Of a stretch of DNA of 64,000 bases, positions 8,604 through 21,367 are shown in pieces. A program made the position numbers and the translations under genes. A model generated the notes under the pieces. It saw only the letters and a program-made list of their open reading frames with translations, ran no database searches and was not told the origin of the DNA. The stretch comes from Intestinirhabdus alba. Lineage in GTDB: Bacteria; Pseudomonadota; Gammaproteobacteria; Enterobacterales; Enterobacteriaceae. Each line of letters begins with the position of its first letter. Position 1 is the first letter of the stretch. The DNA is taken from positions 58,095-122,094 of the forward strand of contig NZ_WMJZ01000014.1 of assembly GCF_009711095.1 (NCBI RefSeq), written 5' to 3'.

Positions 8604-9524
8604 TTACCGGCGCTTATCTTTAAGAAGATATTTAGGCCTCTTTTTGCTTTCAATATAGATACGTCCTATATACTCCCCCAATACGCCAATTCCGATAAGC
8701 TGAATACCGCCAAGAAAAAGTATGGAGACGAGCAGCGAGGGGTAGCCGCGCACCGGGTTGCCAAACGCCAGGGTGTCGAGAATCATCCATGCGCCGTACA
8801 GAAACGCCAGGCCGGCAACCAGCAGACCGATATAGGTCCACATGCGCAGCGGGAAGGTAGAAAAGCTGGTGATGCCCTCCAGGGCCAGATTCCATAGCTT
8901 CCAGCCGTTAAATTTAGAATCACCCGCCACTCGTTCAGCGCGGGTATATTCCACCACGTCCGTTCTGCCGCCGACCCAGCTTAATATGCCTTTCATAAAC
9001 AGGTTTCGTTCAGGCATTTTTTTGATATTTTCAACGATTTCTCTCGACATCAGCCGGAAATCACCGACGTTTTCTTCAATCTTAGGGGTGCTGATTTTAT
9101 TGTGCAGCGTGTAAAACCACTCTGCGGTTTTACGCTTCAACCGGCTGTCCGCTGAGCGATCCGCGCGTTTAGCCAGCACCATATCTGCGCCGGCCTGCCA
9201 TTTTTCAATGAGCTGCGGAATGACGTCAACGGGGTCCTGCAGGTCAACGTCGATAGGAATGACGGCGTCGCCCGTGGCATGGTCCAGCCCGGCAAACAGC
9301 GCCGGCTCCTTGCCAAAGTTACGGGTAAAGGACAGAAGCATCACCAGCGGATCGGCTACGGCCAGCGCGTTGATAATAGACTCGGTGGCGTCTTTGCTGC
9401 CGTCGTTGATAAAAACTATCTCAATCTCATACTGCCTGAGCGCTTCAGACTCGCGAACCGTTTTATAGAAAATGGGCAGGGCGGCCTCTTCATTGAAGAC
9501 CGGAACGACTAATGAGATTTTCAT
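8604..9524 (-). CDS. gtrB: GtrB-like bactoprenol glycosyltransferase
   Basis: 306-residue family 2 glycosyltransferase like GtrB/YfdH. These enzymes load glucose from UDP-glucose onto bactoprenol phosphate at the inner membrane for O-antigen or other surface glycosylation. The N-terminal domain has [15 protein letters not shown] and the DVDLQDP metal site. Two C-terminal membrane spans (about 230-255 and 265-290) carry the usual [13 protein letters not shown] tail. Its ATG overlaps the gtrA stop codon as ATGA, indicating translational coupling. No serotype-specific glucosyltransferase follows, which is unusual for a gtr cluster. Confidence 0.88.
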   Translation of the reverse strand: MKISLVVPVFNEEAALPIFYKTVRESEALRQYEIEIVFINDGSKDATESIINALAVADPLVMLLSFTRNFGKEPALFAGLDHATGDAVIPIDVDLQDPVDVIPQLIEKWQAGADMVLAKRADRSADSRLKRKTAEWFYTLHNKISTPKIEENVGDFRLMSREIVENIKKMPERNLFMKGILSWVGGRTDVVEYTRAERVAGDSKFNGWKLWNLALEGITSFSTFPLRMWTYIGLLVAGLAFLYGAWMILDTLAFGNPVRGYPSLLVSILFLGGIQLIGIGVLGEYIGRIYIESKKRPKYLLKDKRR

Positions 9525-9883
9525 TTTGCATCCCTGAAGATAATAAACCTGGAGTAGATGAATCCGCACACCAGGCTGATCGCAGAAAAAACGATCGGCG
9601 TGACAAGGGGAGCCAGGCCCGAGTTGTCGGCGGCCCAACCCACGGCTACGCTCAGCGTCCCCATAAAGCCGACGTAGAACAGGTAACGCAGGGGGGTGGT
9701 TGAAGCCTTAAACGTGAACTTAGCGTTGGCAAAAAAACTGAATGAAACGGCAATCACAAAGCCAGTGAAATTTGCCAGCGCCTGGCGAGTGTGCAGGCCA
9801 TAGACGCATACGGCAAACACCACCCAGTGAATGAGCGTGTTAACAACGCCAACGGACATATACTTAGCAAATAATTTTAACAT
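9521..9883 (-). CDS. gtrA: GtrA-like flippase
   Basis: 120-residue protein with four hydrophobic segments, of the GtrA family proposed to flip bactoprenol-linked sugar across the inner membrane. It opens with the typical [16 protein letters not shown] and ends with [11 protein letters not shown]. It is the first gene of a two-gene unit with gtrB (4-base overlap). Gene order gtrA-gtrB matches O-antigen glucosylation cassettes of phages and chromosomes, but the third gene is absent here. Confidence 0.86.
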   Translation of the reverse strand: MLKLFAKYMSVGVVNTLIHWVVFAVCVYGLHTRQALANFTGFVIAVSFSFFANAKFTFKASTTPLRYLFYVGFMGTLSVAVGWAADNSGLAPLVTPIVFSAISLVCGFIYSRFIIFRDAK

Positions 9884-10212
9884 TAAGAGACAACGTGAGT
9901 GCTGGGAAGAGGGCAGTTTAACACCGCTCAGGCTATTGATCGATAATGCCTGTCTGGATGCGGCGGTATTCTCAGAATAAGCCGTGGAGGCGGCGGGCCG
10001 TCGCCTTCACAAATGGAAGGAAACGTTTTGCGATATGGCGCAAAGTGAAACGGAAGGGTGCATCCACCCTTTTATTGGTGTTACCATCTCTGTACCAGAT
10101 GAAGTGCGCCGCGAGCGGCCTTTCATTTGTGTGACAGATTGTGTACCAATTTAACAATTGTTGGTTAGATGGCCGCGCAATTTCTTGTAAAACAACAAAC
10201 GCTATTTTGTAT
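9884..10212. other. Upstream region of thrS and gtrA
   Basis: No gene found. It should hold the divergent promoters for gtrA and thrS. A hairpin AAGGGTG-CATC-CACCCTT (10054-10071) with a short T run looks like a weak plus-strand terminator upstream of thrS. Confidence 0.5.
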
Positions 10213-10233
10213 GTGATCTCGCGTATGGGTCAC
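10213..10233 (+). promoter_or_regulatory. thrS autoregulatory operator (anticodon-arm mimic)
   Basis: GTGATC pairs with GGTCAC around a 9-base loop that contains CGT, matching the threonine anticodon-like arm in the E. coli thrS leader. There threonyl-tRNA synthetase binds its own mRNA and blocks ribosome entry. It lies 21 bases before the thrS ATG and just upstream of its AAGGA ribosome site. Confidence 0.75.
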
Positions 10234-10254
10234 CACTGCAAATAAGGACATAAC

Positions 10255-12183
10255 ATGCCCGTTATTACTCTTCCTGATGGCAGCCAACGCCATTACGACC
10301 ATGCTGTCAGCCCGATGGATGTTGCGCTGGACATTGGACCAGGACTGGCGAAGGCCACCATCGCCGGCCGTGTAAACGGTGAACTGACTGATGCTTCCGA
10401 TTTGATCGAACAGGACGCGACGCTCTCCCTTATTACCGCGAAAGACGAAGAGGGGCTGGAGATCATCCGCCACTCCTGCGCGCATCTGTTGGGACATGCC
10501 ATCAAGCAGCTCTGGCCGAACACTAAAATGGCGATTGGCCCGGTTATCGACAATGGTTTTTATTACGACGTCGATCTCGATCGCACGCTGACTCAGGAAG
10601 ATATCGACGCGCTCGAAAAGCGAATGCATGAGCTCGCTGAGACAAATTACGACGTCATTAAGAAAAAAGTCAGCTGGCACGAAGCGCGTGAAACCTTCGT
10701 CAAGCGCGGCGAGACTTATAAAGTCACCATTCTTGACGAAAACATTTCCCATGATGACCGGCCCGGTCTGTATCATCATGAAGAGTACGTTGACATGTGT
10801 CGCGGTCCCCACGTGCCGAATATGCGCTTTTGCCATCACTTCAAGCTGATGAAAATTGCCGGAGCGTACTGGCGCGGCGACAGCAACAACAAAATGCTGC
10901 AGCGTATTTACGGTACGGCGTGGGCGGATAAGAAATCCCTCGCGGCCTACCTGAAGCGTCTGGAAGAGGCGGCAAAGCGCGACCATCGTAAAATCGGCAA
11001 GCAGCTTGACCTGTATCATATGCAGGAAGAAGCGCCGGGCATGGTGTTCTGGCATAACGACGGCTGGACTATTTTCCGCGAGCTGGAGGTTTTTGTACGC
11101 TCCAAGCTGAAGGAGTATCAGTATCAGGAAGTGAAGGGTCCGTTTATGATGGACCGGGTGCTGTGGGAAAAAACCGGCCACTGGGAAAACTATAAGGATG
11201 CCATGTTCACCACCTCTTCTGAGAACCGTGAATATTGCATCAAGCCGATGAACTGCCCGGGCCACGTTCAGATCTTTAACCAGGGGCTGAAGTCCTACCG
11301 CGATCTGCCGCTGCGAATGGCGGAGTTCGGCAGCTGCCACCGCAACGAGCCGTCGGGCGCGCTGCACGGCCTGATGCGCGTGCGCGGCTTCACCCAGGAC
11401 GATGCGCATATCTTCTGTACCGAAGAGCAAATTCGTGATGAGGTTAACGCCTGCATCCGTATGGTCTACGATATGTACAGCACCTTTGGCTTCGAGAAAA
11501 TCGTCGTCAAATTATCCACTCGCCCGGAAAAACGAATCGGCAGCGATGAAATGTGGGACCGTGCTGAGGCGGATCTGGCGGTTGCGCTGGAAGAAAACAA
11601 CATCCCGTTTGAGTATCAGCTGGGTGAAGGTGCATTCTACGGTCCGAAAATTGAATTTACCCTGTATGACTGCCTCGATCGTGCATGGCAGTGCGGTACG
11701 GTACAGCTGGACTTCTCCCTGCCGTCTCGTTTAGGTGCCTCCTATGTGGGCGAAAACAACGAGCGCCAGGTGCCGGTAATGATTCACCGTGCGATTCTCG
11801 GATCAATGGAGCGCTTCATCGGCATCCTGACCGAAGAGTTCGCCGGTTTCTTCCCGACCTGGCTGGCACCGGTTCAGGTAGTGGTGATGAACATTACCGA
11901 TTCGCAGTCTGAATACGTTAACGAATTGACGCAGAAACTACAAAATGCGGGCATTCGGGTAAAAGCAGACTTGAGAAATGAGAAGATTGGCTTTAAAATC
12001 CGCGAGCACACTTTACGTCGCGTCCCTTATATGCTGGTCTGTGGTGACAAAGAGGTGGAAGCAGGCAAAGTTGCCGTTCGCACCCGCCGTGGTAAAGACC
12101 TCGGTAGCATGGACGTAAATGAAGCGATCGAAAAGCTGCAACAAGAGATTCGCAGCCGCAGTCTTCAACAACTGGAGGAATAA
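10255..12183 (+). CDS. thrS: Threonyl-tRNA synthetase
   Basis: 642-residue class II synthetase, the same length as in E. coli. Domains in order: TGS (about 1-62); editing domain with His73 and His77 in HSCAHLLGH and the DMCRGPH Cys-His pair; catalytic core with NCPGH carrying the zinc cysteine; and the C-terminal anticodon-binding domain. It charges tRNA-Thr in the cytoplasm. It begins the conserved thrS-infC-rpmI-rplT-pheMST-ihfA block and represses its own translation through the upstream operator. Confidence 0.98.
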   Translation: MPVITLPDGSQRHYDHAVSPMDVALDIGPGLAKATIAGRVNGELTDASDLIEQDATLSLITAKDEEGLEIIRHSCAHLLGHAIKQLWPNTKMAIGPVIDNGFYYDVDLDRTLTQEDIDALEKRMHELAETNYDVIKKKVSWHEARETFVKRGETYKVTILDENISHDDRPGLYHHEEYVDMCRGPHVPNMRFCHHFKLMKIAGAYWRGDSNNKMLQRIYGTAWADKKSLAAYLKRLEEAAKRDHRKIGKQLDLYHMQEEAPGMVFWHNDGWTIFRELEVFVRSKLKEYQYQEVKGPFMMDRVLWEKTGHWENYKDAMFTTSSENREYCIKPMNCPGHVQIFNQGLKSYRDLPLRMAEFGSCHRNEPSGALHGLMRVRGFTQDDAHIFCTEEQIRDEVNACIRMVYDMYSTFGFEKIVVKLSTRPEKRIGSDEMWDRAEADLAVALEENNIPFEYQLGEGAFYGPKIEFTLYDCLDRAWQCGTVQLDFSLPSRLGASYVGENNERQVPVMIHRAILGSMERFIGILTEEFAGFFPTWLAPVQVVVMNITDSQSEYVNELTQKLQNAGIRVKADLRNEKIGFKIREHTLRRVPYMLVCGDKEVEAGKVAVRTRRGKDLGSMDVNEAIEKLQQEIRSRSLQQLEE

Positions 12184-12729
<546 letters not shown>

Positions 12730-12747
12730 GGCCATCAAGTAACGCTG

Positions 12748-12769
12748 CCGGTGGGTTTCGGCCCGCCGG
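12748..12769 (+). promoter_or_regulatory. Hairpin between infC and rpmI (L20 operator region)
   Basis: CCGGTGGG (12748-12755) pairs with CCCGCCGG (12762-12769) and is followed by TTTTGTT. In E. coli this leader is bound by ribosomal protein L20 to repress rpmI-rplT translation. The assignment rests on position and the hairpin. Confidence 0.5.
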
Positions 12770-12817
12770 TTTTGTTCGCCTTTGTTTCGTTTATTAACAA
12801 TGCGAAGTGGAAGTTAA

Positions 12818-13018
<201 letters not shown>

Positions 13019-13117
13019 GCCGTTAACGAATTTAACTTTTAACGCCCGTTCGTTTTCACCTTGCCGCCAGGCGGTCGCCGCCGCGAAGAGGGGAAAGCGC
13101 AGGGCAAATCAGAATAG

Positions 13118-13489
<372 letters not shown>

Positions 13490-13499
13490 GCCGGTAAAA

Positions 13500-13525
13500 A
13501 GAGGGAGCCTGGCTCCCTCTCTTTT
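13500..13525 (+). terminator. Terminator of rplT
   Basis: AGAGGGAG and CTCCCTCT form a near-perfect stem closed by CCTGG, followed by CTTTTATT, ten bases after the rplT stop. Confidence 0.88.
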
Positions 13526-13545
13526 ATTGTCGTTTAATCATCAGG

Positions 13546-13574
13546 TTGACAATTCATTCATAACCCTTTTCAAT
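13546..13574 (+). promoter_or_regulatory. Promoter of pheMST-ihfA
   Basis: A perfect -35 TTGACA is followed after 17 bases by TTCAAT (4 of 6 matches to the -10 consensus), about 40 bases before the pheM start. Position matches the attenuated promoter of the E. coli pheST operon. Confidence 0.65.
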
Positions 13575-13613
13575 AACGGTTAACCGGTTTTACCACACAA
13601 GGTAACGCAAGCA

Positions 13614-13658
13614 TGAACGCTGCTATTTTCCGTTTCTTTTTTTACTTTAGCACCTGAC
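13614..13658 (+). CDS. pheM: pheST operon leader peptide
   Basis: 14-codon leader [14 protein letters not shown] with five phenylalanine codons, identical in design to E. coli pheM. When charged tRNA-Phe is scarce the ribosome stalls on the Phe codons and the downstream terminator cannot form. The coding segment (about 13620-13638) is complementary to 13680-13698, so the competing RNA fold is directly visible. Confidence 0.96.
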
Positions 13659-13703
13659 TCCAGGGGGCAAGCGCGTGAGAAAAGAAACGGAAAACAGCGC
13701 CCT

Positions 13704-13731
13704 AAAGCCTCCCAAGCGGAGGCTTTTTTTT
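13704..13731 (+). terminator. pheST attenuator
   Basis: AAAGCCTCC-CAAGC-GGAGGCTTT with a T run forms the attenuator terminator 46 bases after pheM. It is controlled by translation of the Phe-rich leader. Confidence 0.92.
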
Positions 13732-15061
<1,330 letters not shown>

Positions 15062-15076
15062 AGGCAGGAAAAAATA

Positions 15077-17464
15077 ATGAAATTCAGTGAACTGTGGTTA
15101 CGCGAGTGGGTGAACCCGGCTATCGATAGCGACGCGCTGTGCAATCAAATCACTATGGCCGGTCTGGAAGTGGACGGCATCGAGGCGGTGGCCGGTGAAT
15201 TTAACGGCGTGGTCGTCGGTGAAGTTATGGAGTGCGCCCGGCACCCGAACGCCGACAAGCTGCGGGTGACAAAAGTGAACGTTGGTGGCGAGCGCCTGCT
15301 GGATATCGTCTGCGGCGCGCCGAACTGCCGTCAGGGGCTGAAGGTCGCCGTTGCGACCATCGGCGCGGTCCTGCCGGGTGATTTCAAAATTAAAGCGGCT
15401 AAGCTGCGCGGCGAGCCGTCGGAAGGAATGCTGTGCTCCTTCTCCGAGCTGGGCATTTCCGACGATCACAACGGGATTATTGAACTGCCTGCCGATGCGC
15501 CGGTGGGGACGGATATTCGCGACTACCTGCAGCTTAACGATAACACCATCGAAATCAGCGTCACGCCGAACCGCGCCGATTGCTTAGGGATTATCGGCAT
15601 TGCCCGCGATGTGGCGGTATTGAATAAAGCGCCGCTGGTGGAGCCGGAGATTGTGCCGGTCACCGCGACCATCAACGATACTCTGCCCATTCAGGTTGAG
15701 GCCGTCGAGGCCTGTCCGCGCTATCTGGGCCGGGTGGTGAAGGGCATCGACGTGAGCGCACCGACGCCGCTGTGGATGAAAGAGAAGCTGCGCCGTTGCG
15801 GTATCCGCTCCATCGACGCGGTGGTGGACGTGACCAACTACGTGCTGCTTGAGCTGGGTCAGCCGATGCACGCTTTCGATAAAGATCGCATTGACGGCGG
15901 CATCAACGTGCGGATGGCGAAAGAGGGCGAAACGCTGGTGCTGCTGGACGGAACGGAAGCAAAACTGAACGCCGATACGCTGGTGATTGCTGACCATACC
16001 AAAGCGCTGGCGATGGGCGGCATCTTCGGCGGTGAGCACTCCGGCGTCAACGCTGAAACGCAAAATGTTCTGCTGGAGTGTGCGTTCTTCAGCCCGCTCG
16101 CCATCACCGGCCGCGCCCGCCGTCACGGCCTGCATACCGACGCCTCTCACCGCTATGAGCGCGGCGTCGATCCGGCCCTGCAGTACAAAGCGATGGAGCG
16201 CGCCACCCGGCTGCTGATCGATATTTGCGGCGGTGAGGCGGGCCCTATCGTCGACGTAACGAATAAATCGACGCTGCCGAAGCGCGCCACCATTACGCTA
16301 CGCCGCAGCAAGCTGGATCGGCTGATCGGCCATCATATCGCCGACGAGCAGGTAAGCGACATCCTGCGTCGCCTGGGCTGTGACGTGACCGAAGGCCAGG
16401 ATGAATGGCAGGCCGTCGCGCCAAGCTGGCGTTTCGACATGGAGATTGAAGAGGATCTGGTCGAAGAGGTGGCCCGCGTTTACGGCTATAACAACATTCC
16501 TGATGAACCCGTGCAGGCTGGCCTGATCATGGGCAGCCATCGTGAAGCCGACCTGTCCCTGAAGCGGGTAAAAACCCTGCTCAACGACAAAGGCTATCAG
16601 GAGGTGATTACCTACAGCTTTGTGGATCCCAAAGTGCAGCAGCTGCTCCATCCAGGCGCGGAGGCGCTGCTTCTGCCAAGCCCCATCTCCGTTGAGATGT
16701 CGGCGATGCGGCTGTCGCTATGGACCGGGCTGCTGTCGACGGTGGTTTACAACCAGAACCGTCAGCAGAGCCGCGTGCGCATTTTTGAAAGCGGCCTGCG
16801 CTTTGTTCCGGACAGCCAGGCCAGTCTGGGCATTCGCCAGGATGTGATGCTGGCCGGGGCTATCTGCGGCAGCCGTCATGATGAGCACTGGAACCTGGCA
16901 AAAGAGAGCGTTGATTTCTATGATTTGAAGGGCGATCTGGAATCGGTGCTTGAGTTGACCGGCAGGCTCGACGACGTGCGGTTCGTCGCACAGGCCAACC
17001 CCGCGCTGCATCCGGGGCAGTCGGCGGCGATTTACCTGCAGGATGAATGCATTGGCTTTATCGGGGTGGTTCACCCGGAGCTGGAGCGTAAGCTCGATCT
17101 GAACGGCCGCACGCTGGTCTTTGAGCTTGAGTGGAACAAGCTGGCAGAGCGCGCTGTGCCCCAGGCGCAGGAGGTGTCCCGCTTCCCGGCGAACCGTCGC
17201 GACATCGCCGTGGTGGTTGCTGAAAACGTCCCGGCAGCGGATATTTTAACCGTATGTAAGAAAGTTGGCGCAAATCAGATAGTTGGCGTAAACTTATTTG
17301 ACGTGTACCGCGGTAAGGGTGTTGCGGAGGGTTATAAGAGCCTCGCTATCAGCCTGCTCCTTCAGGATACCAACCGTACACTCGAAGAAGAGGAGATTGC
17401 CGCTACCGTTGCCAAATGTGTAGAGGCATTAAAAGAGCGATTCCAGGCATCATTGAGGGATTGA
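15077..17464 (+). CDS. pheT: Phenylalanyl-tRNA synthetase beta subunit
   Basis: 795-residue beta subunit, full length. Domains in order: N-terminal tRNA-binding OB fold (about 40-150); B3/B4 editing domain; B5 DNA-binding-like domain; class II-like core; and the C-terminal ferredoxin-fold anticodon-binding domain (from about residue 700, [15 protein letters not shown]). It works with PheS to charge tRNA-Phe and hydrolyses mischarged Tyr-tRNA. It ends four bases before ihfA, so the three genes are one transcript. Confidence 0.98.
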
Positions 17465-17468
17465 ACCT

Positions 17469-17768
17469 ATGGCGCTTACAAAAGCTGAAATGTCAGAATA
17501 TCTGTTTGATAAGCTTGGGCTTAGCAAGCGGGATGCCAAAGAACTGGTCGAGCTGTTTTTCGAAGAGATCCGTCGCGCTCTGGAAAACGGCGAGCAGGTG
17601 AAACTCTCTGGTTTTGGTAACTTCGATCTGCGTGATAAGAATCAACGTCCGGGACGTAACCCGAAAACGGGCGAGGATATTCCCATTACAGCACGGCGTG
17701 TGGTGACCTTCAGACCCGGGCAGAAGCTAAAAAGTCGGGTTGAAAACGCTTCGCCTAAAGAAGAGTGA
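17469..17768 (+). CDS. ihfA: Integration host factor alpha subunit
   Basis: 99-residue DNA-bending protein of the HU/IHF family. It starts [20 protein letters not shown] and carries the DNA-inserting beta-arm [14 protein letters not shown] with its intercalating proline. It pairs with IhfB and binds WATCAANNNNTTR sites, one of which is visible upstream of sufA in this window. It is the last gene of the pheST transcript. Confidence 0.98.
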
Positions 17769-17775
17769 TCCGATC

Positions 17776-18051
17776 TATACCCTTCGTCATTTCGCGTTGT
17801 GTAAAGGTTGTGTGAAGGCGGTAAGCGAACGACAAATTCGTCAGCAACGAATTTGCTCAGCCGCAGACTACCTTTGCAGAGGGACAGCCATGTCCCTCAC
17901 CGATCTTCATAGCATACGTGCTATATGCGTGACAAAACGGTCAGGGAGCGGTTTGCACGCTGCCAGGCCATCTCCCAAAAGGGCGAGGCTCAAGGATGAA
18001 TCAGGGTGTCAGGCAGTTAACGCAAGTGTAATTTGAAGTATGACGGGTATA
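17776..18051. repeat. Mosaic intergenic repeat, copy B
   Basis: 276-bp element. The right end (tttgaagtatgacgggtata) is canonical; the left end (tatacccttcgtcatttcgc) is diverged. Inside are the hairpins gacaaattcgtcagcaacga and gagggacagccatgtccctc, shared with copy E. It fills the gap between ihfA and its terminator. Confidence 0.78.
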
Positions 18052-18054
18052 ACT

Positions 18055-18079
18055 AAAAAGGCCGCTTCGCGGCCTTTTT
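18055..18079 (+). terminator. Terminator after ihfA
   Basis: AAAAAGGCCGC-TTC-GCGGCCTTTTT is a perfect 11-bp stem with a 3-base loop and T run. It lies beyond repeat copy B and should end the pheST-ihfA transcript. Confidence 0.9.
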
Positions 18080-18142
18080 CCTTTTCTGCGCCGCGCCGGC
18101 ACCGTAAAATCAACGCCACCTTTTTTCAGCGAAACGGAAACT

Positions 18143-19123
18143 ATGCTGACGTATGCCCGCCAACAACAGCGCCAAAACGTGCGCTGGCTCCTGAGCCTGT
18201 CGGTAATGCTGCTGCTGACCTTTCTTTTCAGCCTGTGCGTTGGCGATCGCTGGATCGGCCCTGCGGAGTGGTTTAGCCCGAGCGGCGAGCTGTTTGTCTG
18301 GCAAATTCGTCTGCCGCGCACCCTGGCCGTCCTGCTGGTGGGGGCGGCGCTGGCGCTCTCCGGCGCGGTGATGCAGGCGTTGTTTGAGAATCCGCTGGCC
18401 GAGCCGGGGCTGCTCGGGGTCTCCAACGGTGCCGGAGTAGGGCTGATTGCCGCCGTGCTGTTGGGGCGCGGTCAGCTCCCCGGCTGGGCGCTGGGGCTGT
18501 GCGCCATCGCCGGCGCGCTGACGATCACCCTGATCCTGCTGCGCTTTGCCCGCCAGCATCTGTCGAACAGCCGCCTGCTGCTGGCGGGGGTGGCGCTGGG
18601 GATTATCTGCAGCGCCATGATGACATGGGCAATCTATTTTTCTACCTCCTTCGATCTGCGCCAGCTGATGTACTGGATGATGGGAGGATTTGGCGGCGTG
18701 GACTGGAGCCAGGGCTGGCTGATGGCGGCGCTGATTCCGGTGCCAGTCTGGCTATGCTGTCAGTCCCGGGCAATGAACATGCTGGCGCTGGGAGAGACTT
18801 CGGCGCGACAGCTGGGGCTGCCTCTGTGGTTCTGGCGCAACCTGCTGGTCGTGGCGACCGGCTGGATGGTTGGCGTCAGCGTCGCCCTGGCCGGGGCGAT
18901 TGGCTTTATTGGCCTGGTGATCCCACACATCCTGCGGCTGTGCGGCTTAACCGACCACCGGGTGCTGCTGCCAGGCTGCGCGCTGGCGGGGGCGATGGCG
19001 CTGCTGCTGGCCGACGTGATTGCCCGTCTGGCGCTGGCCTCGGCGGAGCTGCCCATCGGCGTCGTCACCGCCACGCTGGGTGCGCCCGTTTTCATCTGGC
19101 TGCTGGTGAAAGCCGGACGCTAG
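18143..19123 (+). CDS. btuC: Vitamin B12 ABC transporter permease
   Basis: 326-residue inner-membrane permease of the BtuCD cobalamin importer, with about ten hydrophobic segments. FecCD-family signatures include the [21 protein letters not shown] opening region, the coupling-helix [10 protein letters not shown] segment (about 215-225), and [13 protein letters not shown] (about 254-266). It takes B12 from periplasmic BtuF. btuE and btuD follow on the same strand. Confidence 0.96.
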   Translation: MLTYARQQQRQNVRWLLSLSVMLLLTFLFSLCVGDRWIGPAEWFSPSGELFVWQIRLPRTLAVLLVGAALALSGAVMQALFENPLAEPGLLGVSNGAGVGLIAAVLLGRGQLPGWALGLCAIAGALTITLILLRFARQHLSNSRLLLAGVALGIICSAMMTWAIYFSTSFDLRQLMYWMMGGFGGVDWSQGWLMAALIPVPVWLCCQSRAMNMLALGETSARQLGLPLWFWRNLLVVATGWMVGVSVALAGAIGFIGLVIPHILRLCGLTDHRVLLPGCALAGAMALLLADVIARLALASAELPIGVVTATLGAPVFIWLLVKAGR

Positions 19124-19222
19124 CCGGGCAAAGCCGGTCTATGATTAAACGCAGGCGGAAGAGGCGACGCCGCTGTTCGACGGCTGGCCGATATGTTAAT
19201 GACCTACGACCCGGGAGACGCT

Positions 19223-19777
19223 ATGCAAGATTCAGTGCTTAACACCGAAGTGACGACAATTGACGGCGATGTCATCACCCTTGAAAAATACGCCGGCAAC
19301 GTGCTGCTGGTGGTGAACGTGGCCTCAAAATGCGGCCTGACCCCGCAGTATGAGCAACTGGAGAATATTCAGAAAGCCTGGGCGGATCGTGGATTTATCG
19401 TGCTGGGTTTTCCCTGTAACCAGTTTCTCGGCCAGGAGCCGGGCAGCGAGGCGGAGATCAAAACGTACTGCACAACGGAGTGGGGCGTGACGTTCCCGAT
19501 GTTCAGCAAGACGGAGGTCAACGGCGAAGGGCGACATCCTCTGTACCGGAAGCTGATTGCCGCCGCGCCGACGGCGGTAGCGCCGGAGAAGAGCGGTTTT
19601 TATCAGCGTCTGGTCAGTAAAGGTCGCGCGCCGCTCTACCCGGACGATATCTTGTGGAATTTTGAAAAATTTTTGATCGGCAGAGACGGCAGAGTGATCC
19701 AGCGGTTTTCCCCGGATATGACGCCTGAAGATCCGATCGTTATGGAAAGCATAAAGCTCGCACTGGCTAAAGAATGA
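19223..19777 (+). CDS. btuE: Thioredoxin/glutathione peroxidase BtuE
   Basis: 184-residue glutathione-peroxidase-family enzyme that reduces hydroperoxides. Despite its name and its place between btuC and btuD it is not needed for B12 import in E. coli. The peroxidatic cysteine is in [13 protein letters not shown] and the second conserved motif is GFPCNQF. The Trp/Asn site WNFEKFL is near the C-terminus. I start it at [10 protein letters not shown], which has a GGGAG site; the open frame begins ten codons earlier without one. Confidence 0.94.
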   Translation: MQDSVLNTEVTTIDGDVITLEKYAGNVLLVVNVASKCGLTPQYEQLENIQKAWADRGFIVLGFPCNQFLGQEPGSEAEIKTYCTTEWGVTFPMFSKTEVNGEGRHPLYRKLIAAAPTAVAPEKSGFYQRLVSKGRAPLYPDDILWNFEKFLIGRDGRVIQRFSPDMTPEDPIVMESIKLALAKE

Positions 19778-20523
19778 TACCACTGATGCAGTTACAGGAC
19801 GTTGCGGAGTTAACCCGGCTTGGCCCGCTGTCCGGCGAGGTTCGCGCCGGAGAAATGCTTCACCTCGTCGGCCCCAACGGTGCCGGTAAAAGTACGCTGC
19901 TGGCGCGCATGGCGGGGCTGACCGTCGGCCCCGGGCGGGTCGCGTTCGCCGGGACGCCGCTGGAGAAGTGGCCCGCCGCGAAACTGGCCCGGCATCGGGC
20001 ATACCTGGCGCAGCAGCAGAACCCGCCCTTCGCCATGCCGGTATGGCACTTCCTGGCGCTGCACCAGGGCGACAAATCGCGCACCGGCTTGCTGAACGAG
20101 GTGGCGGAAGCGCTGGGGCTGGGCGACAAGCTTGGACGTAACGCCACACAGCTTTCCGGAGGTGAATGGCAGCGCGTGCGCCTGGCGGCGGTGATTTTGC
20201 AAATTACCCCGCAGGCTAACCCCCACGGTCAGCTGCTGCTGCTGGATGAGCCGATGAATAGCCTCGACGTGGCGCAGCAAAACGCGCTTGACGGCCTCCT
20301 GGCCGCCCTGTGCCGCCAGGGAATTGCCGTCGTGATGAGCAGCCACGATCTCAACCATACTCTGCGTCATGCGCAGCAGGCCTGGCTGTTAAAGCAGGGA
20401 ACGCTGCTCGCCAGCGGCCCCTGTGAAGCGGTGCTGACGCCGCCCAACCTGGCGCGCGCCTACGGCCTGAACTTTCGTCGTCTTGATATAGAAGGGCACC
20501 GGATGCTCATTTCTACCGCTTAA
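19774..20523 (+). CDS. btuD: Vitamin B12 ABC transporter ATPase
   Basis: 249-residue ATPase that powers BtuC. Walker [10 protein letters not shown], signature LSGGEWQRV, Walker B LLLLDEP and the switch histidine in SSHDLNH are all present. Its ATG overlaps the btuE stop as ATGA, so translation is coupled. Length matches E. coli. Confidence 0.96.
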   Translation: MIPLMQLQDVAELTRLGPLSGEVRAGEMLHLVGPNGAGKSTLLARMAGLTVGPGRVAFAGTPLEKWPAAKLARHRAYLAQQQNPPFAMPVWHFLALHQGDKSRTGLLNEVAEALGLGDKLGRNATQLSGGEWQRVRLAAVILQITPQANPHGQLLLLDEPMNSLDVAQQNALDGLLAALCRQGIAVVMSSHDLNHTLRHAQQAWLLKQGTLLASGPCEAVLTPPNLARAYGLNFRRLDIEGHRMLISTA

Positions 20524-20595
20524 GTGGCGTAACACAATGAGTATCCGCTAAAATTAGCGCCAAATTTTAAATATCAGAACAGAGGACCTCTCCGG

Positions 20596-21060
20596 ATGCG
20601 CGTCTGGTTCCTTCTTTTTATCGCCCTGTTATTGGCAGGATGCAGCCACCATCGGGCACCGCCGCCCAACCCCCGGCTGGCGGACTCTGTCGCCGTTATC
20701 GCCGGTCTGAACGATCAGCTTCACGCCTGGCGGGGCACCCCGTACCGCTACGGCGGCCTGAGCCGAAGCGGCGTGGACTGTTCCGGCTTTGTACTCATCA
20801 CCATGCGCGACCGCTTTGCGCTGCAGCTGCCCCGCGAAACGCGCCAGCAGGCGAAAATCGGCACGCAGATCGATAAAGATCAGCTGCTCCCCGGCGATCT
20901 GGTGTTTTTCAAAACCGGCTCGGGCCAGAACGGCCTGCACGTCGGGATCTACGATACGCACAGCCAGTTTATTCACGCCTCAACCAGCCGCGGCGTGATG
21001 CGATCGTCGCTGAACAACGTCTACTGGCGGAAAAATTTCTGGCAGGCGAGGCGGCTTTAG
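20596..21060 (+). CDS. nlpC: NlpC/P60 family lipoprotein
   Basis: 154-residue lipoprotein with signal sequence and lipobox LLAGC (Cys at about 16). The NlpC/P60 domain holds the catalytic cysteine in GVDCSGFV and the histidine in NGLHVGIYD; such enzymes usually cut peptide bonds in peptidoglycan. It lies 72 bases after btuD and is probably transcribed from its own promoter or by read-through. The specific substrate is not known. Confidence 0.93.
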   Translation: MRVWFLLFIALLLAGCSHHRAPPPNPRLADSVAVIAGLNDQLHAWRGTPYRYGGLSRSGVDCSGFVLITMRDRFALQLPRETRQQAKIGTQIDKDQLLPGDLVFFKTGSGQNGLHVGIYDTHSQFIHASTSRGVMRSSLNNVYWRKNFWQARRL

Positions 21061-21271
21061 CGCAGAAAAGGCGGGGGATATCACCGGAAATATTTGTCGT
21101 CGTGGCACCGTCGGAAACGTCCGGCTTAAAACCGACTTACGGCACTGTAAGCTTCCGGTGACAGAGTCATATTCTGAAATATTGCCAAAATAAGAACAAA
21201 ACTGGATAAGGGATTATAATCAGGATAAGCTAAAAAAAGAGTTCAGGTGCCCCGTGATTTAAAAGGACAAG

Positions 21272-21367
21272 ATGAACGAACCACAAATAATATCAATTAA
21301 GACGGACACCTGCGTCCTGTATAACACTGTGCCGTATCATTCCCGGACGACAGGGCTGGCGAGATGA
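21272..21367 (+). CDS. Possible 31-codon upstream ORF coupled to ydiV
   Basis: An ATG preceded by AAAGGACAAG, a good ribosome site at correct spacing, opens a 31-codon frame (MNEPQIISIKTDTC... GLAR). Its TGA overlaps the ydiV ATG as ATGA. ydiV itself has only a weak ribosome site (AGGG, about ten bases upstream). The arrangement suggests translational coupling or a leader peptide controlling ydiV. I do not recognise the peptide, and coding is unproven. The 210 bases between nlpC and this ORF hold no other gene. Confidence 0.5.
   Translation: MNEPQIISIKTDTCVLYNTVPYHSRTTGLAR

Noticed and set aside
10054..10073. Hairpin before thrS as a functional attenuator
   Set aside because: It has terminator shape but lies about 140 bases before the thrS operator. 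E. coli thrS is controlled at translation, and no leader peptide is visible, so I mention it only in the gap entry.
10165..11430. 421-codon minus-strand frame opposite thrS
   Set aside because: It lies wholly antisense to the highly conserved thrS and has no family resemblance; a codon-bias shadow.
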